A DNA stretch of 64,000 nt from the NCBI GenBank assembly GCA_019359615.1, contig JAHHHA010000001.1:186001-250000 (forward strand). The letters run 5' to 3'. Every line of letters starts with the position of its first letter. The first letter of the stretch is position 1. The notes below the pieces were generated by a model. The model searched no databases. It was not told the DNA's origin and saw only the letters and a list, made by a program, of their open reading frames with translations. Positions 53,993 to 60,882 of the stretch are shown here, piece after piece. A program made the position numbers and the translations under genes. The DNA comes from Cyanosarcina radialis HA8281-LM2 (GTDB lineage Bacteria > Cyanobacteriota > Cyanobacteriia > Cyanobacteriales > CCAP-1448).

Positions 53993-55276
53993 ATGAATAC
54001 CCAATTAACAGAGGTAATCTTCACGCTAGTCAATACTCAAGGGTCTGCTCCCGGTCAGCAGTGGAAGATCGACAATCAAAATACTATTCGCATCGGTCGC
54101 GCTCCCGATAACGACGTGGTGGTGAACGACCCGATGGTGTCGAGGCATCACATAGACCTGCATAAAATTGACGATCTGAAGTGGCAATTGGTAAATCGCG
54201 GCACTAATGGCACCTTTGTCAATGGAATTTTAGTTTCCCAATCGTTGGTAACTTCAGAGTCGGTGATTCAAATGGCGCAAGGCGGGCCGACGTTGAAATT
54301 CCAAATTTATACATCATCAATTGTTGCTAACCCTGACGCTGCTAGCCTGCCACCAATACCACCAATCCCCCAATTACCGCAGGTCGGCGGACAAGCGATC
54401 GCCCCTACAGTTGTTTGCACTCATGTTGGCAATCCTCCCGGAAATTTGTTCTGCATCCACTGCGGTCAACCAGCAGTCCAGGTACAGCAATTTATCCGCC
54501 AGTATCAAGTGTTGCGCACTCTAGGGCAAGGAGGGATGGGGACGACCTATCTGGCTTGGGATAAAGATGGCGGTCAACCCGGACGGCCCAAAATGCTGGT
54601 GATTAAAGAAATGAATGCCGACATGGCCCAAATCGAGAAAGCCAGAGAATTATTTGAACGAGAGGCGCGAATTCTCAAAAATCTTCAGCATCCAGGCATT
54701 CCGAAGTATTATGACTTCTTCGTCGAGGCTGGCAAGAAGTATCTAGCTATGGAGTTGATCCACGGTCAAGATTTAGAAAAGCGGATCTATCAACAAGGCC
54801 CCGTTCCTCCTTCGCAAGCGATCGAATGGGCCATTCAAACTTGCGACGTTTTAGATTACATTCACAGGCAACACCCACCCCTGATCCATCGAGATATCAA
54901 ACCTGCCAACTTGATGGTCAGAACTCTCAACAATCAGATCGTAGTGTTAGATTTTGGAGCGGTTAAAGAAATCGGTACGTCAGCCGGAACCAGGATTGGG
55001 GCTGAGGGTTACTGCGCTCCAGAACAATATCGGGGTCAGCCTTGCACGCAGTCAGATTTATTTGCGATCGGGCCGACGTTGATATTTCTCATGACCGCCA
55101 AAAACCCGATGGATTTTTATCACCTTTCAGCCACCGGATATCAATTTAAAGTCGATAACGTCCCGACGATCGCACCCCGATTGAGAGCGACGATCGAAAA
55201 GGCCACATCTACTAAAGTGGGCGATCGCTATCAAACAGCCAAAGAACTCTCGCAAGCTCTGCTAGCGTGTTTGTAG
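53993..55276 (+). CDS. FHA-domain Ser/Thr protein kinase
   Basis: Residues about 31-95 are an FHA phosphothreonine-binding domain (IRIGRAPDNDVVVNDPMVSRHH, NRGTNGTFVNG). A Pro-rich linker and a zinc-ribbon-like stretch (Cys142, Cys154, Cys157) follow. The kinase domain (about 171-425) has LGQGGMGTTYLAWD, the Lys in LVIKEM, LIHRDIKPANLMV, VVLDFGAVKEIG and YCAPEQYRGQ. No membrane segment, so it is cytoplasmic. It follows a PP2C phosphatase gene by 165 bases; shared zinc-ribbon elements in both suggest that they act on the same complex. Confidence 0.93.
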   Translation: MNTQLTEVIFTLVNTQGSAPGQQWKIDNQNTIRIGRAPDNDVVVNDPMVSRHHIDLHKIDDLKWQLVNRGTNGTFVNGILVSQSLVTSESVIQMAQGGPTLKFQIYTSSIVANPDAASLPPIPPIPQLPQVGGQAIAPTVVCTHVGNPPGNLFCIHCGQPAVQVQQFIRQYQVLRTLGQGGMGTTYLAWDKDGGQPGRPKMLVIKEMNADMAQIEKARELFEREARILKNLQHPGIPKYYDFFVEAGKKYLAMELIHGQDLEKRIYQQGPVPPSQAIEWAIQTCDVLDYIHRQHPPLIHRDIKPANLMVRTLNNQIVVLDFGAVKEIGTSAGTRIGAEGYCAPEQYRGQPCTQSDLFAIGPTLIFLMTAKNPMDFYHLSATGYQFKVDNVPTIAPRLRATIEKATSTKVGDRYQTAKELSQALLACL

Positions 55277-55400
55277 AAGAGAGAAGTTCAGAAGCTTTGG
55301 AAGTGTGGAGTGTTAAGTGTGGAGTGTTGAGTGTGGAGTTAAAATTTCTCCCCATCTCCCCATCTCCCCATCCCCCCATCTCCCCTTCTCCCTCTTATCC
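55277..55400. repeat. Composite tandem-repeat spacer
   Basis: It contains GAAGTTCAGAAG, AGTGTGG/AGTGTTA/AGTGTTG heptamers, then CTCCCCAT x4. This is the same order and direction as at 51179-51268. Confidence 0.8.
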
Positions 55401-55408
55401 TCATAAAG

Positions 55409-56296
55409 ATGAGTCAGCGAGCGCTACTGTTAATCAATCCTCATGCTCGGCGAGGCCGTGAAACTCAAGAGCAGGTGATGGAGTGCTTGCAACAATTCGA
55501 TCTCGAACTGATAGCCGAGTCGGGAGAAAACCCAGAACGATTTCCCGCACTAATTAGGAAATACCACCAACAAATCGATCTGGCGATCGTCGGCGGCGGA
55601 GATGGAACGATCAATGCGGCAGTTGAGGGGTTGTTGGATACCGATTTGCCTTTGGGGATTATCCCTTTAGGAACTGCCAATAATTTGGCCCGAACTCTGG
55701 GCATTTCCTCGTCGATTCCAGAAGCTTGCCAAGCGATCGCTACCGGACGAGTTCGACGGATCGATTTGGGTTGGGTGAACGGGCAGTATTTTTTGAATAT
55801 TGCTAGTTTGGGCTTGAGTTCGGAGGTCAATCGTCGCGTGTCTAAACGCTTGAAACGACATTGGGGGGTACTGGCTTATATCGTTACAGCTTTGCAGGTG
55901 TTCTCGACCTTTAGGCCGTTTTGGGTAGATATTTATTGGGATGATGGGTCTATAGAAGTAAAAACTCTACAAATCACTGTGGGTAACGGTCGATATTACG
56001 GTAGCGGGTTGGCTATTGCTGAGGATGCCACCATTGACGATCGCAGGCTAGATTTGCACAGTCTAGAGATTCAACATTGGTGGGAAATTCCCCCGCTGCT
56101 GCTAGCGGCTTTACGGGGCAAATCGTCTGCTGGCCAGGGTGTGAGGCTGATTCAAGGCCAAGATATTCAAATCTACACGCGCAAACCCTTCCCCATTCAC
56201 ACTGATGGCGAACGCACTACTCAAACTCCAGCCAGATTTCGAGTGATTCCTCAAGCTTTAGCTGTTTTCGTGCCGAAATCTGCCGACGATCGATAG
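55409..56296 (+). CDS. YegS/DAGK-family lipid kinase
   Basis: The 295-residue protein has the diacylglycerol/sphingosine-kinase catalytic fold: LLINPHARRG at the N-terminus, the nucleotide loop VGGGDGTINAAVEGL (about 59-73), GIIPLGTANNLARTLGI (about 80-96) and, near the end, IHTDGERTTQTPARFRVIPQALAVFVP. It would phosphorylate a membrane lipid at the inner face of the membrane using ATP. YegS-like enzymes act on phosphatidylglycerol or diacylglycerol; the exact lipid is not readable. Likely a separate unit. Confidence 0.93.
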   Translation: MSQRALLLINPHARRGRETQEQVMECLQQFDLELIAESGENPERFPALIRKYHQQIDLAIVGGGDGTINAAVEGLLDTDLPLGIIPLGTANNLARTLGISSSIPEACQAIATGRVRRIDLGWVNGQYFLNIASLGLSSEVNRRVSKRLKRHWGVLAYIVTALQVFSTFRPFWVDIYWDDGSIEVKTLQITVGNGRYYGSGLAIAEDATIDDRRLDLHSLEIQHWWEIPPLLLAALRGKSSAGQGVRLIQGQDIQIYTRKPFPIHTDGERTTQTPARFRVIPQALAVFVPKSADDR

Positions 56297-56416
56297 CCAA
56301 CCATTTTTAAATCAAAATTTAGCAACTTTAGATCTATTTATCAGCACTTTCTCATCGGCAACTTATTTTGCTGATGTTTCATTGAGATGGAACTAAAGTT
56401 GCTGAGGATTAAAACA

Positions 56417-56983
56417 ATGTTGAAACAACTAACTAATCTCACTTTGTCATCGACGGCGATCGCGTTAGGAATTTTCCTGTCTGGGACTGGCGTAATTATG
56501 CCCGCTGTCGCCCGCGAGCTACCAAACGGACAGAGTATCTTCGATCGCTCTCCTCGCTTAGTTCGCAGCGCGGCTAATTTTGAGGCTCCGGGATTGCCCC
56601 GTCCTACCTACCAATTCACTATTAGCGTTCCCGAAGATGCTGGCGCACCTCTTAAGGCAGTGACGATCGCTCAGCCAGAAAATGCCCAGAAGATCGATTT
56701 TAAAGTGAATCTAAGTAGTGCTTTTATTGGTAATAGTTTTGCGGGCGGTCCGGCAGTATCTTTAGCTAGTATTGGCGGCGAACAACCTGCTAAATCTAAC
56801 GAAGTAACTATAGCGTTCGATCCGCCTGTCGCTCCTGGAAAAACGGTAACGGTTGCCCTTACAGCCGATCGCAATCCTTTCCCAGGCGGGATTTACTTAT
56901 TTGGAGTAACGGCATTTCCCCCAGGTGAAAATAGTTCTGGCTTGTTCTTAGGTTACGGTCGCCTACACTTAGATAGCGACTAG
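56417..56983 (+). CDS. DUF2808 secreted protein
   Basis: From ATG 56417 (MLKQLTNLTLSSTAIALG) the protein has 188 residues, with a signal peptide (to about 32, IMPAVARE). The rest is one DUF2808 domain: SPRLVRSAANFEAPGLPRPTYQF, ISVPEDAGAPLKAVTIAQPENA, VTIAFDPPVAPGKTVTVALTADRNP and a C-terminal FPPGENSSGLFLGYGRLHL. The gene encodes the isolated version of the domain fused to a protease at 18177-19403. An earlier ATG at 56387 is open but the TGAGGA motif lies between and favours 56417. Confidence 0.88.
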   Translation: MLKQLTNLTLSSTAIALGIFLSGTGVIMPAVARELPNGQSIFDRSPRLVRSAANFEAPGLPRPTYQFTISVPEDAGAPLKAVTIAQPENAQKIDFKVNLSSAFIGNSFAGGPAVSLASIGGEQPAKSNEVTIAFDPPVAPGKTVTVALTADRNPFPGGIYLFGVTAFPPGENSSGLFLGYGRLHLDSD

Positions 56984-56991
56984 AAACGATC

Positions 56992-57057
56992 GGTAATAAG
57001 TAATAAGTAATAAGTAATAAGTGAAGAAAGTTTTTGACTATTACCTATTACTTATTA
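56992..57057. repeat. Inverted heptamer arrays able to form a hairpin
   Basis: TAATAAG x4 (56993-57021) faces ATTACCTATTACTTATTA (57040-57057) in the opposite orientation. The transcript can fold into an A/U-rich hairpin after the DUF2808 gene. Confidence 0.7.
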
Positions 57058-57090
57058 ACCAATTCATTCACTTGCAAAAAACAGTATTAT

Positions 57091-57107
57091 TGTGTATGAT
57101 TTACACA
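57091..57107. promoter_or_regulatory. Palindromic operator candidate upstream of the OmpR regulator
   Basis: TGTGTA and TACACA flank TGATT as a perfect 6-bp inverted repeat. Overlapping it is GTATTATTGTGTAT (57084-57097), one base short of the NtcA consensus GTA-N8-TAC. TACACATAAT at the right edge could hold a -10 element. Confidence 0.45.
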
Positions 57108-57214
57108 TAATCAATAAATCTGCCGTGAAAAAGTCTTGTTGCAGCCTATGCGGGATGTCGGATCGCTAGTGGCTGAAAACTCATCAATATTTAACCTGTT
57201 TCCTCGGAAAACCC

Positions 57215-57895
57215 ATGACGGCGCACATCTTATTAGTTGAAGATGAAGTCAAGCTAGCGAGGTTTGTAGAACTGGAGCTAGGTTATGAAGGTTATCAAGT
57301 CAGCGTAGCTCATGATGGTATGGCTGGGCTATCGGCAGCACGAGAGTCTAAACCAGATTTGGTAATTTTAGATTGGATGCTACCGGGAATATCGGGTTTA
57401 GAAATTTGTCGCCGCTTGCGATCTACAGGAGATAAAGTCCCGATAATTTTATTAACGGCTAAAGATGAAGTAGGCGATCGCGTGGCTGGTTTAGATGCTG
57501 GTGCAGATGACTATGTAGTCAAACCCTTTAGCGTCGAAGAATTGCTGGCTAGAGTTAGGGCCCACTTACGGCGCACTCAAGAACCCGATCCCGATGCTTT
57601 AGAATTTGCCGACTTGAACTTAAACCGCAGAACGCGGGAAGTACATCGAGGCGAACAATCGATCGAACTGACAGCCAAAGAATTCGACTTACTAGAATAC
57701 TTACTGGCTCACCCCAGGCAAGTGCTGACCCGCGATCGCATCTTAGAACAAGTTTGGGGCTACGACTTCATGGGCGACTCGAACATTATTGAGGTCTATA
57801 TCCGCTACTTGCGTCTCAAGCTAGAAGCCAACGATCGACCCCGACTGATCCACACCGTTCGCAGCGTCGGTTATGTCTTGCGGGAATCGGGATAG
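57215..57895 (+). CDS. OmpR/PhoB-family response regulator
   Basis: The 226-residue protein has an N-terminal receiver (acidic pair at 10-11, phosphoacceptor Asp53 in [10 protein letters not shown], Thr81, Lys103 in YVVKPF) and a C-terminal winged helix (about 130-224; [54 protein letters not shown]). It binds DNA as a dimer after phosphorylation. The sequence resembles the NrrA/ManR group of cyanobacterial regulators, but I cannot decide which. No cognate kinase lies next to it. The upstream palindrome may be its own or an NtcA-related operator. Confidence 0.92.
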   Translation: MTAHILLVEDEVKLARFVELELGYEGYQVSVAHDGMAGLSAARESKPDLVILDWMLPGISGLEICRRLRSTGDKVPIILLTAKDEVGDRVAGLDAGADDYVVKPFSVEELLARVRAHLRRTQEPDPDALEFADLNLNRRTREVHRGEQSIELTAKEFDLLEYLLAHPRQVLTRDRILEQVWGYDFMGDSNIIEVYIRYLRLKLEANDRPRLIHTVRSVGYVLRESG

Positions 57896-58027
57896 GGGAG
57901 ATGGGGAGATGGGGAGATGGGGAGATGGGGAGATGGGGAGATGGGGAGATGGGGAAGCAGGGGAAGCAGGGGAGAATTTTTCACTCAACACTTAACACTT
58001 AACACTTAACACTTCCATAGCTCCTAA
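57896..58027. repeat. Composite tandem-repeat spacer
   Basis: About seven GGGGAGAT units are followed by GAAGCAGG x2 and then CACTTAA heptamers (57985-58008), ending CTCCTAAACTCCTG. This is the longest GGGGAGAT array here. Confidence 0.85.
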
Positions 58028-58036
58028 ACTCCTGCC

Positions 58037-58486
58037 TTACTTTTCTCCCAAAACGCTCCAGGAGTTAGACATATTGAAGACTTGGGGTTGCGTTTGAGCG
58101 ATCGCTAAACCCAATACCACAGTAGTTATGCTCAATGCTAATGAACTGAAAACGATCTTCGCCAGCAGCAGCCAGCGGTTGGTTTCCTCGGATCGATCGT
58201 TTTCATTTAAAAATAGTTGCGCCGTGGGATGAATGTTGAAACTCTCATCTTCTACAGGCTTGGCTTCTACTGTCACTTCGGTTTTGCTGACACCGATTAA
58301 CTCTAGTGTTTTTAACTGGCGTAGAGCATCTAGAATTTCGCGATCGCTATAACTTCTTTCCCGATACTCGCCCGTCCACGCTTGAAAATCTTGCAAGTCA
58401 ACCTTGAGTTTCGTCTCCAGAGGCACTCGCGCTACAATCCATTGGTACAGTAGACTGGCACAAGGTGTTAGTTTGGCTTCTAACAT
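58037..58486 (-). CDS. Single-span membrane protein with possible winged-helix N-terminus
   Basis: I do not recognise the family. The 149-residue product begins MLEAKLTPCASLLYQWIVARVPLETKLKVDLQDFQAWTGEYRERSYSDREILDALRQLKTLELIGVSK, which has the spacing of a replication-initiator-like winged helix. A single membrane segment follows (about 103-128, LLLAKIVFSSLALSITTVVLGLA). The C-terminal 20 residues are short and outside the hydrophobic part. A membrane-bound regulator is conceivable. Related sequences seem restricted to cyanobacteria in my experience. Confidence 0.6.
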   Translation of the reverse strand: MLEAKLTPCASLLYQWIVARVPLETKLKVDLQDFQAWTGEYRERSYSDREILDALRQLKTLELIGVSKTEVTVEAKPVEDESFNIHPTAQLFLNENDRSEETNRWLLLAKIVFSSLALSITTVVLGLAIAQTQPQVFNMSNSWSVLGEK

Positions 58487-58687
58487 AGGTGGATCTCCAG
58501 ACTAAAAATCGCTATTAAATCTCCCAGCGATGACATCTAATAAATGGGGTACTTTGGCTTAGATAAAATTTCTTTCTTATCTAATTAATTGTAACATCGG
58601 TTACAGTTTAAACCGAAAATTTATGCATTCTTCACATTTGGCGTTCCCTAAGCCCCGCGCCCATTACCTTATTCCCTAATCGATCGA

Positions 58688-59509
58688 TTGCCCAAACAGC
58701 GACTTGACACTTTATTGGTAGAACTCGATTTATGCTCCTCGCGGCAACAGGCCCAGAGGTTGATTCGGGCTGGGGAAGTAATGGTAAACCGACAAGTTAT
58801 TGATAAACCCGGTACAGAAGTAGAAACTGACGCGCCGATTGAAATCGCCCAGCGATCGCCCTATGTTTCTAGAGGGGGGGAAAAGCTCAGCCGCGCGTTG
58901 GAAGCGTTTGCCATTTCGGTCGCTGACAGGATTTGCCTGGATGGGGGAATTTCTACAGGTGGCTTTACCGATTGCCTGTTAAAAGCTGGTGCCAAACTGG
59001 TTTATGGCATCGATGTCGGCTACGGACAAGTAGACTGGGGTTTGCGAAATGACTCGCGGGTAGTTTTGCGAGAACGCACCAATCTTCGCTACCTCCAACC
59101 AGACGATCTCTATGCTGGTAAAGAGGAAGACTACGCCGATTTGGGGGTAGTAGATGTTTCGTTTATTTCCCTCACCAAAATTTTGCCTGCTTTATGGCAC
59201 TTACTCGTCGAGCCGCGCGAAGTGATTTTGTTGGTGAAACCCCAATTTGAAGTCGGACGCAAGCTAGTAGGAAAAAAGGGAGTAGTTCGAGATCCTCAAG
59301 TTCAAGCTGAGGCGATCTTTCAGGTTTGGCAAGCCGCTGGCGAATTAGGGTGGCAATATCGGGGCTTAACTTGGTCGCCGATTACCGGCCCGGCAGGTAA
59401 TATCGAGTATCTTTTGTGGCTGGCAGCAGATAGCCCCACAACAGTAATAGATTTAGAAGCGATCGCTCAAATTACTGCCACTGCTCGCCAAAAATTAACA
59501 CCTAACTAG
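58688..59509 (+). CDS. TlyA family rRNA (cytidine-2'-O)-methyltransferase
   Basis: TlyA-type enzymes methylate ribose of 16S/23S rRNA cytidines. The 273-residue product starts at TTG (PKQRLDTLLVELDLCSSRQQAQRLIRAGEV, an S4 RNA-binding domain, 1-65). The FtsJ-like methyltransferase domain (about 75-250) has the SAM loop (LDGGISTGGFTDCLLKAGA), KLVYGIDVGYGQVDW, DVSFISLTKILPAL and LVKPQFEVG with the catalytic Lys. TTG is used because family members start M-[AP]-K-[QR]-RLD. It is alone on this strand; the peptide cluster begins 405 bases downstream. Confidence 0.92.
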   Translation: MPKQRLDTLLVELDLCSSRQQAQRLIRAGEVMVNRQVIDKPGTEVETDAPIEIAQRSPYVSRGGEKLSRALEAFAISVADRICLDGGISTGGFTDCLLKAGAKLVYGIDVGYGQVDWGLRNDSRVVLRERTNLRYLQPDDLYAGKEEDYADLGVVDVSFISLTKILPALWHLLVEPREVILLVKPQFEVGRKLVGKKGVVRDPQVQAEAIFQVWQAAGELGWQYRGLTWSPITGPAGNIEYLLWLAADSPTTVIDLEAIAQITATARQKLTPN

Positions 59510-59539
59510 TAGACGGTCAAGCTTAATTTGGTGCATTAG

Positions 59540-59690
59540 GTAGGGTGCGTTAGGCAGCAATAACCCTTGCGCTGAGTGAAAATCAACAGTCCGCCGTAAC
59601 GCACATTTTTAGCTTAAAGCATCGATCGAATTTCTTGTAGGGCAGGCATCTTGCCTGCCGTGGGACAGCCGGGACGGCTATCCCACAACT
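59540..59690. repeat. Two dispersed hairpin repeats after tlyA
   Basis: The first (59540-59604) pairs GTGCGTTAGGC with GCCGTAACGCAC. The second (59634-59690) contains GGCAGGCATCTTGCCTGCC and GGGACAGCCGGGACGGCTATCCC, the family B elements also found at 17979-18040 and, in part, near 31970 and 33960. Confidence 0.65.
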
Positions 59691-59748
59691 CATGCCTGGA
59701 TTGCTTTAGCAGTTGTTGGCATTGATGCCAGATCTAATGCTCGATCTG

Positions 59749-59830
59749 ACTTTATCTGACTTTTTATCACTTATTGCAACAATTTAACCCTCAATTTCCT
59801 ATAAAAACTAGTAACTTTATCTGACTTTTT
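59749..59830 (+). promoter_or_regulatory. Pair of 17-base direct repeats upstream of the peptide cluster
   Basis: ACTTTATCTGACTTTTT occurs at 59749-59765 and 59814-59830, identical in all 17 bases and 65 bases apart (start to start), about six helical turns. The second is 83 bases before the first peptide start codon. This suggests a regulator site or a promoter duplication. Confidence 0.55.
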
Positions 59831-59913
59831 CATGCTGTGTAAATCAGAGCAAATAGTTACTTTATATACATGGTTAATTCAAACCAACGAACTACCAATC
59901 AAAGAAAAAAACA

Positions 59914-60108
59914 ATGTCAAACCAACTCGAACAAACTCAATCTTTGTATGCTGAAAAACTGAGCGATCGCGACTTAGAAGCGATTGTCGGAGGAGTCAAA
60001 GACGAGCGAAGCTCAACTTGTCCTTACAATCCGTCCAACTTACCTCCAGATCATCCCTGCTATATCGGACCGGACAAGAAAACTAAACCGACTCCAACCG
60101 GACGCTAA
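59914..60108 (+). CDS. Double-glycine leader peptide precursor 1 (RiPP/bacteriocin-like)
   Basis: The 64-residue precursor has a 27-residue leader ending LSDRDLEAIVGG, the class of leader removed by C39-peptidase ABC exporters. The 37-residue core (VKDERSS..) holds two Cys and six Pro, including the motif DHPCYIGPDKKTK. It is polar and would be small and exported. No maturation enzyme or exporter lies within the window, so modification cannot be judged. Three such genes follow one another in this strand with conserved leaders and variable cores. Confidence 0.75.
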   Translation: MSNQLEQTQSLYAEKLSDRDLEAIVGGVKDERSSTCPYNPSNLPPDHPCYIGPDKKTKPTPTGR

Positions 60109-60155
60109 ATCTTTGCCAACATTTTCAAATACTAACCAATTTAAGGAGAAAACCA

Positions 60156-60356
60156 ATGTCTATTCAATTGCAACAAACTGCCTTCTTGTCTGAAATCGAA
60201 TTAAGCGATCGCGAATTAGAAATCATCACTGGAGGAACTAGCGGTACTGTACCGACAACCGAAAAACCTAAACCTTGCCTAATCCTGGTTCCCGATGGCA
60301 GAAATCCTGATGGCACACCAAAATACAAACTCGTCAATATCTGCGACAAAAAATAG
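60156..60356 (+). CDS. Double-glycine leader peptide precursor 2
   Basis: The 66-residue precursor has a leader of exactly 27 residues ending LSDRELEIITGG. The 39-residue core has two Cys, in EKPKPCLIL and VNICDKK, and a basic C-terminal end. The start region AGGAGAAAACCAATGTCTATTCAA is almost identical to that of precursor 3, showing a recent duplication of the leader. A shared architecture with precursor 1 (GG at 26-27) supports one exporter for all three. Confidence 0.78.
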   Translation: MSIQLQQTAFLSEIELSDRELEIITGGTSGTVPTTEKPKPCLILVPDGRNPDGTPKYKLVNICDKK

Positions 60357-60364
60357 GATTTGAG

Positions 60365-60408
60365 TAACAGCAGAGACAATAACTAATACTGAATTGCTTC
60401 TGCCGTTA
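60365..60408 (+). repeat. Hairpin between precursor 2 and 3
   Basis: TAACAGCAG and CTGCCGTTA pair over 8 of 9 bases. There is no T-tract, so it could be a processing or attenuation element between the two peptide genes. Confidence 0.4.
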
Positions 60409-60532
60409 CGATCGATTCCTTAAGTTTAGAAGTTGTTGGGTAGATTGCAGATCGAGTTTTTTCAACAGCAATTGAAAGTCGAACCACTGTAACACCCGAC
60501 ATTTTTCATCGACCAATTACAAGAGAAAACCA

Positions 60533-60757
60533 ATGTCTATTCAAGCCCAACAAATTGCCTTTTTGTCTGAAACCGAATTAAGCGATCGCGAATTAGAAAT
60601 CGTCGTCGGAGGAGTTGTTAATAAACCAGTACCTCTGCCTTTACCTCCTAAGCCTTGTCCGACTTTTCCTCAACCAGGCGGTCCTTGTTATCCTTTTCCG
60701 CCTAAGCCTTGTCCGGCAGGTAGCGATTGCCCCATTCCTACACCAATGCCTTTGTAA
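60533..60757 (+). CDS. Double-glycine leader peptide precursor 3 (Pro/Cys-rich core)
   Basis: The 74-residue precursor has the leader ending LSDRELEIVVGG (GG at 26-27). The 47-residue core is 40 percent proline (19 Pro) with four Cys, and repeats PPKPCP twice (LPPKPCPTFP and FPPKPCPAGS). The GGPCYPF segment resembles HPCYIG in precursor 1. Pro/Cys spacing suggests disulfides or a polyproline helix; no known RiPP class can be assigned from sequence alone. It is followed by a terminator. Confidence 0.8.
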   Translation: MSIQAQQIAFLSETELSDRELEIVVGGVVNKPVPLPLPPKPCPTFPQPGGPCYPFPPKPCPAGSDCPIPTPMPL

Positions 60758-60781
60758 TTAGCCTCAAATTGCCACTTTCAA

Positions 60782-60823
60782 CCAGCAATCCTGCCTAAAG
60801 TTGGATATGCTGGCTGTTTTTTT
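60782..60823 (+). terminator. Terminator of the peptide cluster
   Basis: CCAGCA (60782-60787) pairs with TGCTGG (60808-60813), the inner ATCC/GGAT pair extends the stem, and CTGTTTTTTT follows. Confidence 0.85.
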
Positions 60824-60882
60824 GAAAGGAATTTTTTGTACGATTTCACCACTAGCTCTATTAGCGATCGCTCTAATAGTTG

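Noticed and set aside
57094-57104. GTA-TGATT-TAC as an NtcA site before the OmpR gene
   Set aside because: The spacing is 5 bases rather than 8; only the overlapping near-match GTA-N8-TAT was kept, with low confidence.
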